Origin: Montifringilla adamsi
Taxonomy: Eukaryota > Chordata > Aves > Passeriformes > Passeridae
Reading direction: 5' to 3'
NCBI GenBank assembly: GCA_017590115.1
Contig: JAGGNK010012892.1
Coordinates: forward strand, 2,396,351-2,460,350
DNA: 64,000 nucleotides
The notes below the pieces were generated by a model, which saw only the letters and a list, made by a program, of their open reading frames with translations, was not told where the DNA came from and did not search any database. Each line of letters opens with the position of its first letter. The first letter of the stretch is position 1. Positions 9,971 to 24,900 of the stretch are shown here, piece by piece. The translations under genes and the position numbers were made by a program.

Positions 9971-12900
9971 GTAAGTCTTTCTCTCAGAAAGACTTTGATA
10001 TAAAATAAGATGCCAAGAAAATTGTTCCTCTGCAAATGTGGTTTTTAGGCTGTTGTGATTTGGGGAATGGCAGTGATTATTATATAATTATACGTATATA
10101 TTTTGATCTCAAGTAAAAATGGTACAAAATTAGTTTCCATTTGTGTTTTTGAGGCTCTGCTCTGAAACAGTAAGGCATATTTGTGCTTCTGAGTGTATCG
10201 TGGGGAAAAAAAGCTGCAGCTTTCTTAATCTTCCTTTTCCCACTTAAAATTTGTTTTCTGACTAATAGCCTGTTTTAAATGTTTTAAAAGTTGTTGGACT
10301 TAGGTTTGCTGTTAGGTTGACATATTTAATTCTCATTACAAAGTATTGTAGGAAAGGTGAAAATGGAGACAGTGGAAAAGGTTGATGGCCATTCAAAACA
10401 AAATATGTTTTTGTAATACAAATCACCACCCTGTCTCTAATTAGCATGGTGAACTCTGGCTATTTCTAACTCTTTATAAGCTGTTCAAAAAAGTTGACAT
10501 GTCATTCAGGAATAGTTTCTGACAGTTGAAAATACTACTTTTAATAAAGAATTTGACTTTTTTTTCCCAACAAATTGGTTGAAATGGATAACTGGTCAGT
10601 TCCTCTTGCTGTCCTATGTCTGCTTTTGCAGTGTTTTGTCAGCAGCTGTATAGTAGCAGTGTCTCCTGCTGCTGTATCCTGTGTAAATGTATGTATTCAG
10701 AATTGGATCCAATTTCCTTTCTGCAAGTAACAGCGAATGCGTAGGATATTCTTGAATTAAATCTTAGACAAAATGCTCTTAACTAGGAGGGCAGTTCAGT
10801 TTCTCCTTGGTTATTTGACCATGTCTGCTATATTTTCTGAATGACTCTAGAGATGTTCCATCTGAGAATGCTTTCCTGTAGATGGCAAGGAACATGTTTG
10901 TTACTGCTTTGAGTGAGCTGAAGATGTTCTCTCTTTGCTATGGTCTCTTATAATCTCTGTCTTCTCAATATTTAGATTGCAGAGTGTCTTGCTTCTTGAG
11001 TAACTCCAAAGTGTAGTGTGTACACAGTTGTGGGGGTAAAGGGTATTGGGATCAGATCCTGGAAGCTGATCAGTAACTGCAAGAAGTGAACAGAAAGGTT
11101 TTGGAATGTTCCAGAATGGTTGGAACAAACCTTGCAGAAGAGTGAGCCCTCTAACTAGTGTGGGTTTCACAGCACAGTAACCAGCTTGTCCCAAATCAGT
11201 GAAAAAGAGCATTTTTAACCATTTTCAGTGCATGAGTCATCTGCACTACTCTTGCATACTTTTGTCAGTCCAGCCCAATCCAAAACACTGTAGTTCCAAA
11301 CAAACAAACATGGCTTTATGCACGTTGTCAGCAATTAAAAGAAATTTGATGATTGTTCTTCTGTGGGTAATAGGGGAGAAGAGAAAACCTGCACTCTGTA
11401 CAACTCTAGACAGTAATATTGTAAAACAATGGATTTTTTTCTGGTATTTTTAATGGGATATTAAAATAACTCTGACCATGTAATAGAGGTCAATGACCAC
11501 ATTAATTCTGGATTAGTTCAGAAGCATAACAGAGAAGAGAAACTTTGAAATTACATTTTACAGCTTGATGGGTTTTGCCTGAAATTGCAGCATTTTCATT
11601 GTTTTAATCTTTTTCAGATGGAATAGGAGGACATAATTTATCCAATTTGCCTGAGCAAAGATAACAGTTCCTTTCTGACAGACAGACAGACAGGAATTAA
11701 CCTGAAGATGGAATGGGTTTGAGATAAGAGTCATGGCAGTGGTGAAGTGTAGTGGGAAGCTTTGGCTGGTGTTTCAGTCTTGATTGGCCATAGGTGATGT
11801 TATTTGGCATCTTTGCACTGTGTACCAAAGCTGAATCACACTGATTGGCATCAGTGACCTGGCAGAGCAACTGAAACATTTCATGGGCTCATAACCTTGG
11901 TAAGATTCAGCTCATGAAGGAAGGTGTTACAAAATACAAAGGTTAAGCATATTTACATAATATTTACATAAAACACGCACAAGTAAAATTTAATAAGATT
12001 AGAAGAGAAAGAATCATTTATGTAACATTTTGATTCAAGATAAATCTCACTTTTCTTAAACAACCAACTGGTCAGAAAGTAAAAATTAGAATGGAAAATA
12101 GGGGTTCATTGTAAAATTCTCAAACCTTTCATTAGCACATACAGCAGCAGGGTAGAGGGTTTCCTGCCTCTGTTTCCTTATGTGTTTTTGTGCTCAGTTG
12201 AGGTGTATTGCTTAGTTCTGTTTTGCTGCCCAGTAGGAAGTTGATTCAAACATGAGCAAAAGCATGGTTTTTCACCTGAAGACAGCTTTTGCACCATTCA
12301 TTAAACCAGAAAGGGAAATGTACCCATATTTCTGTTGTTTTTTGTGTATTGTGGTTCTGAGCCTACCTCTGAGGCTTTTGATGTTTCCTAAATCAGATTA
12401 TGTGTGAATGCAGACAGTTTCTTTAGATACCTTTCTTTTGTTTTTGATTGCATCCTTTTTTTTACTTCAAGAAATAACCTTGTGAGTGCATTATATTATA
12501 TATATATATATATATATGTATAATTTTTCTTAACTGTTTTCAGGATAGGCCCAGGTAGGACAGCAAAGTCTGCTCTGTTTAATTAACCTGCTTTCAGCGT
12601 GCTTTAATCAACCACCACATGCTCTGTCCAGCATCAGTGATGGGAGCCACTGTTTTAAGATAATCTTTCTTAGCAAAACTAGTTGTAAGGTCACCTAGAT
12701 GTATTACACACTACAGCACGTTTTTGGTGTGTTGCATCCCAATCTTTTCAAAGAGCCAGTCTTGCTTCTGTGGAAGAAGCTTAGTTAGTTATCCTGCAGC
12801 TCTGATTACTTTCTCCTCCTTTCTTGTGGTTCCTCCTGGTGCTGCTCACTTGTGCAGACTGTAATGTAGCTAGAAAGAATAATTTTTTCCTTCACTTGTT

Positions 12901-15900
12901 TAAGATGTTACAGAACCTGAATTTCATCTTTTATTTAACTGTTGTAAATATCTGGGTTTCAGAATTTTACCCTATTTATGCTGGTGCTTACTGGAATGAC
13001 ATATTTAAACTGGAATTCAGTAAAATATGCATTGCATGTATGTAGAGCTAAATCACAAAAATTGAACTTTGCTTCCCTGAAGGTTGTTTTAAAAGAGCCT
13101 CTGGGAACCTTTACTGCTTTTTGTAAAATAGTGTATATCTTTACAAGCTTTTTATTACTCTTACAATTCATGTCTTGCCCCACATTAGAATTTCAGCTTC
13201 TGTGTATTGAACTTGGAATCAATCAAAACTGAAACTGAACATGGTGTGAAGTGAGGGTCTACTGAATTCACTGGATGCAGAGCTGCATTCAAGTGATTTC
13301 AAAAAAATTGATACCAAGTAGGTAAGAGAGGTGAAGAAGCAAAAAAAATCTTCAGCTTTCCAGTTATAGGTTTCCTTTTGAGCTTATGTTTTGCTGTTTC
13401 TGAATCACAGGAGATAAATTATGTTATTTAATTAGAGAAACCATCGCTGTTATCCTAATGTGGTGTATTTTTCCTTTTCTTTTTTTTCCTTAAACAAATA
13501 CATTTAATGGTTGCCAGTTCCTCCAAACAAGTAAAACTTCTACTTCTGTATGGATAGATAGAAGCTGTAACTTTATCTGCTTCAAAATTACATCTTAATT
13601 AATTCGGTTGTTTTGCTGCTCCTTTGTGTTTTGTTCTTTTTTTAGGAGAATTACGGGTTTAGCAAAATAGAAATAAGAGACAATGGCAGTGGAATCAAGG
13701 TTGATGATGTCCCAGTTATGGCAGTTAAACACTACACCTCAAAAATCAGCTCTTCTGAGGACCTTGAAAGGCTGACAACGTACGGTTTCCGTGGGGAAGC
13801 TTTGGGATCGATTTGCAGCATATCAGAAGTGAGCACTTGCAATAAATGTGTAGCCTTTGTGTTATGATATTTGTTGCCTATGTTGATGGAAGTTTTATTC
13901 TGTGCAAAGAGTTTAAATGTTTCAGCGACTTGCCAGGAATATGCTTGTGTATGCTGCTTTTCTCCCTAGCCCCAGAAGCCATGTCATACAAATTTCTTGT
14001 TTGTGTCAGTCCTGCCTTTCTGTCACACAGGTCACAGCAGAGCTCTGTTTATTTTGCTCAGTCATAAGAGGTAACAGACAGATTGTGTTGTATTCTCTTT
14101 CCTTGTGTGTCAGGGAGTATCATGTCAAAGAGGATGGCTGGCTTTGCTACTTGAATTAGGGTAGACCAAGAAAGGAGCAGCAGGTGATGGCCAGGAGAAG
14201 TAATTTCAGGGGACTGATGGCCCACATAGCCACCATTCCAGTAATGATTTCTGCCTTGTTATCTAGCTGATCAGCAGTCATGGGATCTTGCTGGGCTCCT
14301 TATTGCTCTTTGACATGTATGTGACTGCAATTACACAAACTTTGTCCCTGTGAGTAAACAGGAACTTGCTACCTGACCTGTCTGAGTCTGAGCCATATGT
14401 TTGTATTAAGAGGATTGGCAGTGTACTGACATTTGCTACTTAACTTGTTGGCTAAAAGTAAATACGTTTGTTCAAAACAATCTGAAAAGTGTTCAGGCTG
14501 ATAAAGGCACAGCATCTGCCAGATCTCTTGTGCTCTCCCTTTCTGAATTCATGCTGCACCAAGGTCAAGTTTTAGGTGCAAGTCTGCCGAGGATTGGATC
14601 ATGCAGGAAGATACCAATGCCTGTCTGGTTGGAACCATCAGCTGTTGAGGTCAGGAGAGATGATGGTACAGCTTCACTCCTTGGTACCTTGGGCTGCATT
14701 CACCTTGCACTAAGCAGGAGTGGGTTGTGTATTTGCATGGAGATTTCCAAAGATGCTTTCAAAAGTGTTGGTGTTTTGATAGATGATGACAGACCTCAAT
14801 CATTGGTTCCTTCTAATGAGCTCTCAGGGCAGAATGCCATCTGTTCAGAGCTTCTAATCAGCTCTGTGGTACGTTTCATAAGAGATGGGAGGTGGCCTGA
14901 GTGTATGAAGTGCTTTAATAAGTATTACTCCTTGTATCAGTAATTATGTTAATTAAAACTCCTGGCATTAATTGTGTTCTGCCTACCCAAACTGCCCCCT
15001 GAAATTTCAGTTTAAAGGTACTTTGCTATTGGCCCTTAAGTAGGTCTGCAATACTGTAATTCCCAGTTAATCAATTATTGTTTTTCTCTCCAGGGGCATG
15101 ACTGAATGCTGAATGATTCATGAGAGACACTAAAATAAACCAAAATATCCTGAAACTCTGTATGTGTGTTAAACTTTGTCTTCCAGGTGATTAAAGGGCA
15201 GTGGTTCTGTTATTCACAATGTTGGTAACTGAACTCTGATTTATGACTGCTCTTGCTAAAGCAATCTGTGAATTACCTTAACAGCTTACAAAACTTGCTG
15301 TGACTGATTGCCAGATATGTTTAGGTGTGGAAAGAAAATATATTGTTTGTTTGAGAGTAGTCTTTAAGTTAGTGGAATCTTAAATGAATTTAAGTTGTCG
15401 TAGTGTGTTTGTCTCACAGAGGGTAAAAATGCAGAACTGTCAATTGATAAAGTTTATTTAATCTGTGCTAGAATAGAAAATAGAGCAGTGTGTGTTGTAG
15501 GTAGCAGGAATTGCTGTGCTTTGTGAATCAGCATGATAGAAATGCTTTTAGTTCAATGGCAGGAAACATGCAGAATAATGCTGAATGTTTCTGTGCCAGT
15601 AAGAAATACCTGTTCAAGAAAAATTTTATAAACTAATTTAATGTAATTGTGGTGACTAAAGTAACAGAGTGGTGTGGTGAGTGTGGTAGCAAAGTTTATC
15701 TAAGCTGATTCTGAACTTTGTCTATCCCTGATTAATGTAGGCTTTTTTAACATCACTCTCTTCAGGTTTTGGTCACAACAAAGACAGCTGCAGATGATTT
15801 CAGCATTCAGTATGCTCTGGATAGCAATGGACGTGTAACCTCTAAAAAGCCTTCCCATCTTGGGCAAGGTAGGCTATCACTGTTCTGGTGTTGCAAGATT

Positions 15901-18900
15901 ACAGGTGTATTTTGTGTTTCTCTGAGGCTCTAGCTGATGTTGAAATACCTGTTGGGTACTTAAAGGCTGAGTATGAAATCTTTGCAGCTGTAAACGTTTC
16001 TTGCCTTGTGTCTGTCAGCTGAGAATGTGTTGTCATAGTGTAAGAAATGATACGTCTTGGAAGTTGTTCTAGATTGTAATTATAAACTAGTTTCTCCTTC
16101 TCTGACTCACTTCTTCAAGCTGACAGTGGAAATAAAACCTGTAAAAATTAAATGCTCCAAGTCCGTATAATATGAGAGATTTCTTCAGGACCAAAGTAAG
16201 TATGTAGCAAAATCCTTGCTTAAAGGAGGAAGAGCTGCCCTGCTGCCATACATAGGAATTGCTGGAAGCAGAGTGGCTGTAGGACCAGGCAAAGTCACAG
16301 TTCTTTCTAACCTGCAGGAAGGGTGTGTACCTAATTTTTACTATGGATTCTTTTTAAGATTTAGCCTGTATAGTGTTTTCCACAGCCAGAACACCTGCAG
16401 GTTGCAATGCCTTGTCTTTCATTGAAATTGTTGAGTTCTCTGACATATCTAATGCTTTGCAATATCCTTATGGGCTAGGAATTTATGTGTTTATGTTGGT
16501 AGATGAATATTTCTCCTCCTGCTGTGTACTGTACCTTGAGCAGAGGTATTTGGCTTCAGGTACTACCCTAAAGCAAGTGCTTGTGAAGGCCCTTAATGAA
16601 GCACAATGTTCCTTTGCCTCCAGATATGTGTGATTAGATTCTAGTCTGTTAATTAATTATTTTGCTAATGAAGGCTAACTTATGCATTGAGACAATCTTC
16701 AGCTTTATTTAGTGCTGGTGGTTGCTATTGTTAGTGTGTAGGAAAGAAAGCTTAATGCTGCATTCATAACTCTAAATAAAGGAGAAGAATCAAAAGTCTT
16801 GAGATGCCTTTTTGGAGGAAATGACTGCTAATTTGGTATGTTTCTTCTCATGCTAATAACCTGATTTAGTGCAGCAGCATACAAACGTGTATGTTTATGT
16901 AAAAATAATTTCCTCAATATCCCGTCAGTGATTTGCTTTCAGTGTAATTTCTACTTTATTTTTTATCACCTTCTTGCAGGTACTACAGTAACAGTCCTAA
17001 ATTTGTTTAAGAATCTTCCTGTAAGAAAGCAGTTTTACTCAACAAATAGAAAATGTAAGGAAGAACTGAAAAAAGTCCAAGATCTACTGACAGCGTATGG
17101 TATCATAAAGCCAGACCTGAGGATCACATTAACACATAATAAGGTAATAATGAGGGGTTTTTTTCTTTCAGCTGTCTTAAGGATCAGTTTCTGATGAATC
17201 CATGCAATTCATGTAATACTTATACAAAGTCTTTGATTCTTAAAATTTTTCTTTCATCGTAGCTTTGTTTTGGACTTCCACTTACTTTCTCCTTTCATAG
17301 GTGAATATTTATAATGGCTACAGATTTTGATGTTAAGCTCCTAAAATTCAGGCTCAGGTATTTTTGGTCTCTTGTAAGAGATGCCTGGCTAGATATGTGA
17401 AGTATAAAAATTATTTTACATGCTAGTGGTTAATAAAGATGGTGGTGATGTTTTGCAAACAAAGTGAGACCTTATGAGACTGCAGGGCCTGATAAAGAGT
17501 TAACCAAAGCCACCTGAAAGAACTTGCAAAACTTACTATTTTAGACAGTCTACCTGGATAGAAGCTGTAGCTCATACAGGCAGCTTACTGTATTCTGAGT
17601 CATAAGAGCTCAGTACATAACCATGGTTTTATTTTAAAAGGCTGGAAAGATCAAAACAATTTGTGTCGTTGGTGTAAGAGCAGTAACATGTTATAACAAG
17701 AACATTTAGTTGAGCTAGTTGCTCTTGATTAAACTTGGGAGGATGAATGCCGAGGTTACTTGGAGATTACTTCAACTTCACTGCATGCTGAATGGTAATT
17801 CTACATCACAGCTACAGAAATGACATGTTGAGCAGTTCATCTTAGCCTGACCCAAATTTAACATAACAGATTTCATTGGCTGTACCCTGGCTTTTTACAC
17901 CTCTGAGGGAGAGGCTGTGCTAATGAGCTTCCAAGTTGCCACAAAGTAGAGAGTGACATCTCGTGGCCAGATCCCTCAGTAATTCTGTTTCTGTTCTAAA
18001 ATAATGCTGTTTGTTGATATTTGTCATGCTCATTGAGACTTGATCGGTTACCCCATCAATCAAACATTCACGCTTCAGTTCCTTTGCAGTGGGAGTAGGA
18101 AAAGGCACTGTGTGCTTTTCTGAAATGACACGAGATTTCCCTTCCTCTTCTGGACTTGTTTAACATGCTTTGATTGTATTTATGTGTATATTTTTCAATA
18201 TCACTGTGTAGATACTGTAAAAATCTAAAGCTGGCTACAGAATTAGTATTTCAAGGCTGAGAAAGAGTAGCTACTTGTAGTCTTACTTCATTGAGATCAC
18301 TGAGAATTTGAAACCAGACATCTTGGCAGGGTCTGCCTCCAAGACTGTATTGAGCTCCTTGACATATCTACCAGTGATTCACAATACTGATGGTGGTCAA
18401 TAAAACTAATTTTGTCGTCTTGGTGGTTTGTTTTTGCCTTCTTCAGCAAGTCACAAATGCTATTTTCTTTATAATATTTTGATTTCATCCCTTTGATCAG
18501 ACTATTGAGTATCTTGGGGTGTTTTTTTCTCTGCTTATTATAATACAGTGGCAGTAAGGTCCAAGAAGGTGATTACCTGTATTTTTCCCAACACTTCCTG
18601 CAGAAAGGGAGTGGAGGGTGGCATGATAGTTGCCATTGCACATAGGTTTTTTTTTTGAACCTCACTTATTAGCTTCAGAGGTACATTCTTCAATACCTAA
18701 TTTTAGGGATTATATGAATGGGTAAAAAAGTTTAATTCATTGTAATGATAAAAATGATGCTGGTTTTTTTTGTATTTTTCATTTTGCACTGTCAGTCTTT
18801 TGTTTGTTTAATTTATTTTTTAAAAAGAGGAAAAAGAGGAAAATAAGCGAGAAAGTGCTCAAACATTTCATCACAAGAGGTCGCTCAGTAGCCATTGCTG

Positions 18901-21900
18901 AGACAGGAAAATTTAAGGCCTAAGTAGACAGAAAGTATAGTCTGTCTCTGTGCATGTGGAGATGCTTTAAAATAGTCTGAAAGTTAAAAACTGAACTGAA
19001 CCTCATAAAATTTCTATTCAGATTCCTGTCTTTCTACTGCCGTTGGCATTCTGTGCAAAATAAAAAGTTACCTGTTGTATCACATCTTTTAAAATATTTG
19101 AAATTCTGCTTTTCCAGTGTGTAGCAACTTGCGCTAGGTCAATGGTGAATTTGTTTTACCTTATCACAGAATGTGAATATTCTTTATTTCTTTTGCCTTT
19201 GTATGCTAAATATTGTTGTCATTACAATAGCTAATTTGGATCAGGAGTGTTTTTTCCATATAGACACTAGAGAATATTTGTGCTATAGTAATACTCTGCT
19301 GAATAGTGTTCTTGGTGATTTTATTTGTTTGTGTGTTTGTTATATTTTGGTTAGAAATGTACTAGGAGAAAGAATCAACTTCTTAGAATGGCTTTTTTTT
19401 TTTTTAATGTAGCTCATAGATAATGTGTTCATTTAAAAGACAAATTGTATATGCAGTTATTCAGAGGACTTCTTAGAATCCCAGATTCTTGAGGCTGAAC
19501 CAGTACTTTGTGTTGCAATGGAAGATAATACACGTTGAGGTACAATCAGGTTCCTGGGCTTAAAAGGGCAAGAAAATAGCAGAGATGAGCTATTACAGGC
19601 GGAGACAAGGAAAGATGAATTGAAAAACTAGAAAAGATAGTAAGTGAAAAAAGTGTAAATAAAAATGTATTTCAAGGAAGTTTTCTAAATAAATTACAAA
19701 ACCAATACTTTTTTTTTTAAAAAGCCACACAAGAAAACAAAACTAAAAACAACCCTCCCCCAGAAAAACCAAATCCCCCAGTTTTTAAAGTCCTGTATTT
19801 TATATGAAGTTGAAGGAGAATGGTAGGTTGGATGGGGTTTGAGCAACTGGTCTTGAGAAACATGCCCATGGCTGGGGAGTTGGAGCCAGATGATCTGCAA
19901 GGTCCCTGTCAACCCCAACCATTCTGTGAGTCTGTGAAAGCATAGCCCTGGCTTTACTGGGGAAGAATGTAGTAAGGCTGAAGCTGCCATAAAGTATCTG
20001 AGGTTAGACATCTGAAAATGGTTGCCTGATGAATTCCAGCAGAAACTTATTTTGGCAAGTCAGGGCTCTTACTGAGCTGTTGAAGTATAGATGGTTTTAG
20101 GATGTATGCTACATTGCATGTTGAATTTCCACCATGTCTGAGTTTTTTCAAAAGGTGTGTCTCATGCTTTTGAATGAAATTTCCACAAATTTTTTCTTCT
20201 TCCTACGTTTTATGTCTGTGTTAGTTTGGAAAATATTGATTGCTGTTAAGTGTGGTTCTTCACAGAGGAGAAATCAGATGATTGTTTGATTTCTCTTCCA
20301 GCCTTTGGTTGATTTTTAGTGGGTAAGAAAATAGATACTCTCTATTCCTCCTCAGATTTATTTATTGTGGACTCTCCATCAGTGACTTTCCAAGATAGGA
20401 AACACTCAATTGCTCTTTCTGCTCAGAATGTTTTGTTTGTATTAGCAATAAATAATGAATCACTTTGCAGATCAACCCTTGAGGTACTATTGCTATTTTG
20501 ACAACTTGGATTAGCTAGTGCTCTTTCTTTTTATGAAGGTTTATCCTGCCAAGACATTCTTTGAATACTGATAATGTTGATCCTCTTGCCAGTATGGTTA
20601 TGTTAGAAAGAGGTATTTTTCTTCTTTCATCACCATGTTCCTTGAAAGCATATTGAATAATGAGACAGCCAAATGGAAATAATTTACATGAGTATTCAGC
20701 AAGTTTATTTAAAGTTAATGTTATCTGAAGGCGTGTTAAGAACATTTCAAAGTCAGCTACTGCTTAAACTGCCTCAAACCTTTCAGCCCCAAATGCTGTG
20801 TTCTAGCAACCTGTGAGCTCTGGCTTTGTTTTACCCAAGGTGGTAAAACACAGCTTTTAGTAGTTCCAGCTCTTCTCTAGAACTGCAGTTTTCACACTCT
20901 TCTCTGTTTAATACCAGTAGCCCTCAGCTGAGTCTCTATAAACCACTGATGTTGAAGAAATAGAAGGGTATTTCATCAGTGTTTTTTAAGACTGTTGATA
21001 TGGAATGCTTTAATTCTGTTTCAGTTGCCTTTATTCCACAAATGCCAAAATGAGCAAGGGCATCCAGTAACTATACCTATTTTAACAATATTAGATATAG
21101 TAGATCCAAAAAAATTTCAGCAACAGATGGTTGACATGGTGCCTATCAGCAGGTCATACTGTGCACAAGTGGTCCCATGTCTTCTGCAAAGTACGGATGG
21201 GCCATAAGTAGGCTCAGTAAATTTTCCAATTCCTGTTGAGGAAAGCTTGGCATAAGTGAATTTTTTTTCCAGTGTTTTTCACACATAACATTTGAAGCTT
21301 GGTCACACGCAGTTCTGCCTAAAACTGTTTCTTGTTTATTTCTTAAGAGAGTCATGAGTCAGAACTTGCAGATGCAAAGTCCATTTGAAAAGTCTTGTAG
21401 TAACTGTGGGTAGTAGTCTTCCCCAAAACCTCTTTCATTGGTGGTGTTGACTTAAAGGATGCCATCTTTATCTTTTCTTTACAGTAAGTCTCCTCTATTT
21501 TCCAAAGTTGCATAATCTTAGCCAACAGTTTTTATGAGATGATCCAAATCCAGGGTTTTTTTCTGTGTCCCTGTCTTTGTAATAAGTGTGGATTTTTTGA
21601 GATCGAGTTTGTTAGGGTAAATTTACCATTTTTAATAATGTCAATATAATTTGCATTCATTCATTGTGCTTCCAGACTCTGCTGTAGCTGCATGTTGAAA
21701 ATAAATCTGAATTGAGCAGAAATAGCAGCACATAAACTCTATCTTGAGTTGGAAAGGCTACTCTATTTAATGTAATGATGATGAATTAAATCCCTCCCTA
21801 ATCTGTGTGTCTTAAAATATATAAAGAGGAATTACGATTAAGAATCTGCAGTGCTCTGCAGCCAACATGCTTCCATTCTAACCTGGAATACAGCTCAGTC

Positions 21901-24900
21901 TTTGCTTCTATTTGTTGTTCAGTGGCTTTGCTGAGAAAGCCAAACAGAGAGTTAATTATGGTATTTTTTTGTGCTGAGGACACCTGTCCACTAGGAAATG
22001 CGCTGAGACCCTCAACTCAATTTACATCAGCCAGAGAACAGCTGCCAGATGGTAACTACTTTTGGTCACTACCAACCTGGTTGAATTTGAACTGGTGACC
22101 CAGAGGTGAAATGCTTTATATCCTATTACTAATTCCTTGAGGTTTCCAGTTTCTCATCCATCACTTTTTACAAATGACAGCACAGTATATGTCAAAAATC
22201 TCAAAACAATTACTGTTTCACATATGCAGCGTGTGTTGCAGAATCTGAGATGGGCCTTCGCAAGGCTTTTGCACTCACACTATCGGCTTAAAAAGGTAAA
22301 TGGAAAAAAGGATGTTTCTAAAGCTGCATTTTCCCTCTTCTTTAGCAATGTACTTTGTCACTGTTATATATGTTATTTTTGTTAACTGCTGTTTTACAAA
22401 AGGCTTTTAAACCTCCCTTTGTTTAAATAGAATTCACTGTGATGTACGTTTTCTGAATCACAGTTTTAGATTGGAAAGTGGGTTTTGACAGTAGTTTGAT
22501 TGTTTAGGAGGCTTTATTTATTTATTCTTTCCTCCCGCTAGGGAAATGGAATTAATAGAATCTTAGAATATCTTGAGTTGGAAGGGACCCACAGGGATCA
22601 TTGAGTCCAACTGCTGGCCCTGCACAGGATGCCCCAAGAATCCCACCATGTGCCTGAGAGTGTTGTGCAGATACTTCTGGAACTCTGTCATGCTTGGTGC
22701 TGTGACCACTGCCATGGAGAGTCTCTTTCAATGCCCAACCACCCTCTGGGGGAAAGAACCTTTTCATAGAACCTGAGAATGATTAAGGTTGGAAAAGACC
22801 TCCAAGAGCATCAGGTCCAGCCTTTGACCAAATACCACCATGCCCACTAAACCATATTGTGAAGTGCCACATCTGCTCAGTGTTTGAACATGCCCGGGGA
22901 CAGGGACTCTACCACTTTCCAGGGGAGCCTGTTCCAATACCTAATCACTTGCAGTGAAGAAATTTTTCATAACACCTAACCTGGACCTCCCTGGTGCACC
23001 TTGAGACCATTTCCCCTTGTCCTGTTGCTGCTTGCATGGGAGAAGAGCCTGACCTCTACCTGGCTGTGACTTCCTGTGAGGTAGTGAGCAATAAGATCAC
23101 TTCTGAGCCTCCTTTTCTCCAGGCTAAACACCCCAGCTCCCTCAGGCTCTCCTCATCACACTTGTGTTCTAGCTTCTCTGGACACACTCCAGCACCTCCA
23201 TGTCTTTTTTGTAATGAGGGGCCCAAGAGTGCACAGAGGAGATGGGGTGTGGCCTCACCAGTGCTGAGTACAGAAAGACAATCGCTGCCCTGGTCCTGCT
23301 GGCTACACTGTTCCTGACAGAGGGCAGCATGCCATTGGTCTTCTTGGCTGGCTTATGTTCAGCTGCAGTCAACCAGCTTGTGATCCAAGTTCAAGACCTG
23401 GCACTTCATCTGGGGCCACCATTGGCCTGGGCCCATCAATTCAGCCAGTTCAGATAACTCTGCAGAGCCTTTCTGCCCTCCAGCAGATCAGCACTCCCAC
23501 CCAACTTGATGTTGCCTGCAAACTGGCTGAGAGTGCGCTCAGTCCCCTTCTCCAGATAATTGGAAAAGATGTTAAACAGCTCTGGCCCTGATACTGAGCC
23601 CTGGAGAACACCAGTAGTGACCAGCTGCCAACTGCATTTCATTCATTCACCACCACTCTCTAGGCTTGGCCATCCAGACAAAGTGCATCCAAAAAGATTG
23701 CGCCTGTCCAAGCCATGGGCTTTCAGTTTCTCCAGGAGAATGCTGTGGGAGACAGTGTCCAGGATTTTACTGAAGTTAAGGTTACATTGCAGCCTTCCCC
23801 TCATCCACTAGGTGGGTTACCTGGTCATAAGAGATCAGGTTCTCTGAACACCCATGGCTGAACACGTGTGATTAAAGCAATCAGAAAAGCATATGACTCT
23901 CAGTAGTCTTTGGAATTCTTGAAAGGCTTTGAAGACACGTGTTACCAGATGAAGATCCTTGCTTCCTTGTATCTGTTAGCTCCTCTCCTAACTTCCAAAT
24001 CCAAGCATTTCTCCACTGTCATGCTCAAGAAAGTCTTTTTGTTGAGAGAGTGCTCTCATGTCATGAAAGGGAAATCTGAGTAAGGAATACACTGGAATTT
24101 GTAGAATGAACAGTGATATGGAACATGACTGTCTTTCAACAAATCCCCTTGATAGCTCTAATATGCAGTGCCATGGGATAGACAGGTATGTAGCTGCATC
24201 TGATGAGGGGAAGAATGGTGCTTTGAGTTTCTGTACTGCATATCTCCACTGGTAATTGTCCCAGCATCACATAAAAATGGAGGGGGCAACTGATTCCTTA
24301 GGGGTGAATATAAAATATCTAGGAAAATAATTGATTAGTTGCTTAATATTTTTATAAGCTAAATTGAAACATTTTTGTGATTTCTGTTTTCAAGGGAAGT
24401 TTATGTAAGTGTTTTCTTTTGGTAAGGTAACTTACCACTGGTTTTAAAACAGGACACCAGTTAAGGCGTGGAGCTGAAAAACAGCAGCGCTTTTCAAGGC
24501 TAGCATTCTAAAGAATGTGGTGAGGACTTCACATTGATCAGTTTTGATTTTAGCAGATGGGTTTTCTTCCACTGCAGAGAATGTGCCAGACCTTGGAACT
24601 GGGTCTCTGTGCATCATTAAGATGAAGAGGTTGTAGATACAGTATTGGAGGATGTGGTTTTGTTTCCCTTGGGCTCAATTCAGTCTTGGGATATTGCTGC
24701 CTCGTTGTGTTCCTGTTTGTGTACTCTCTTAACAGGTAGACAGCAATGCTTCCAATTGAAACCTAATAAGGTTTTAAGTCAAGAAACTAAGGAACATGCT
24801 GGCCCAAAGAGTTATCTGCAGTGAGATCTCAGATGCCAGGGTGATATGATTTTTGAAGCATGTAGCACAAAACTAGAGAGACTGTGAAATGCAGTTTTCT

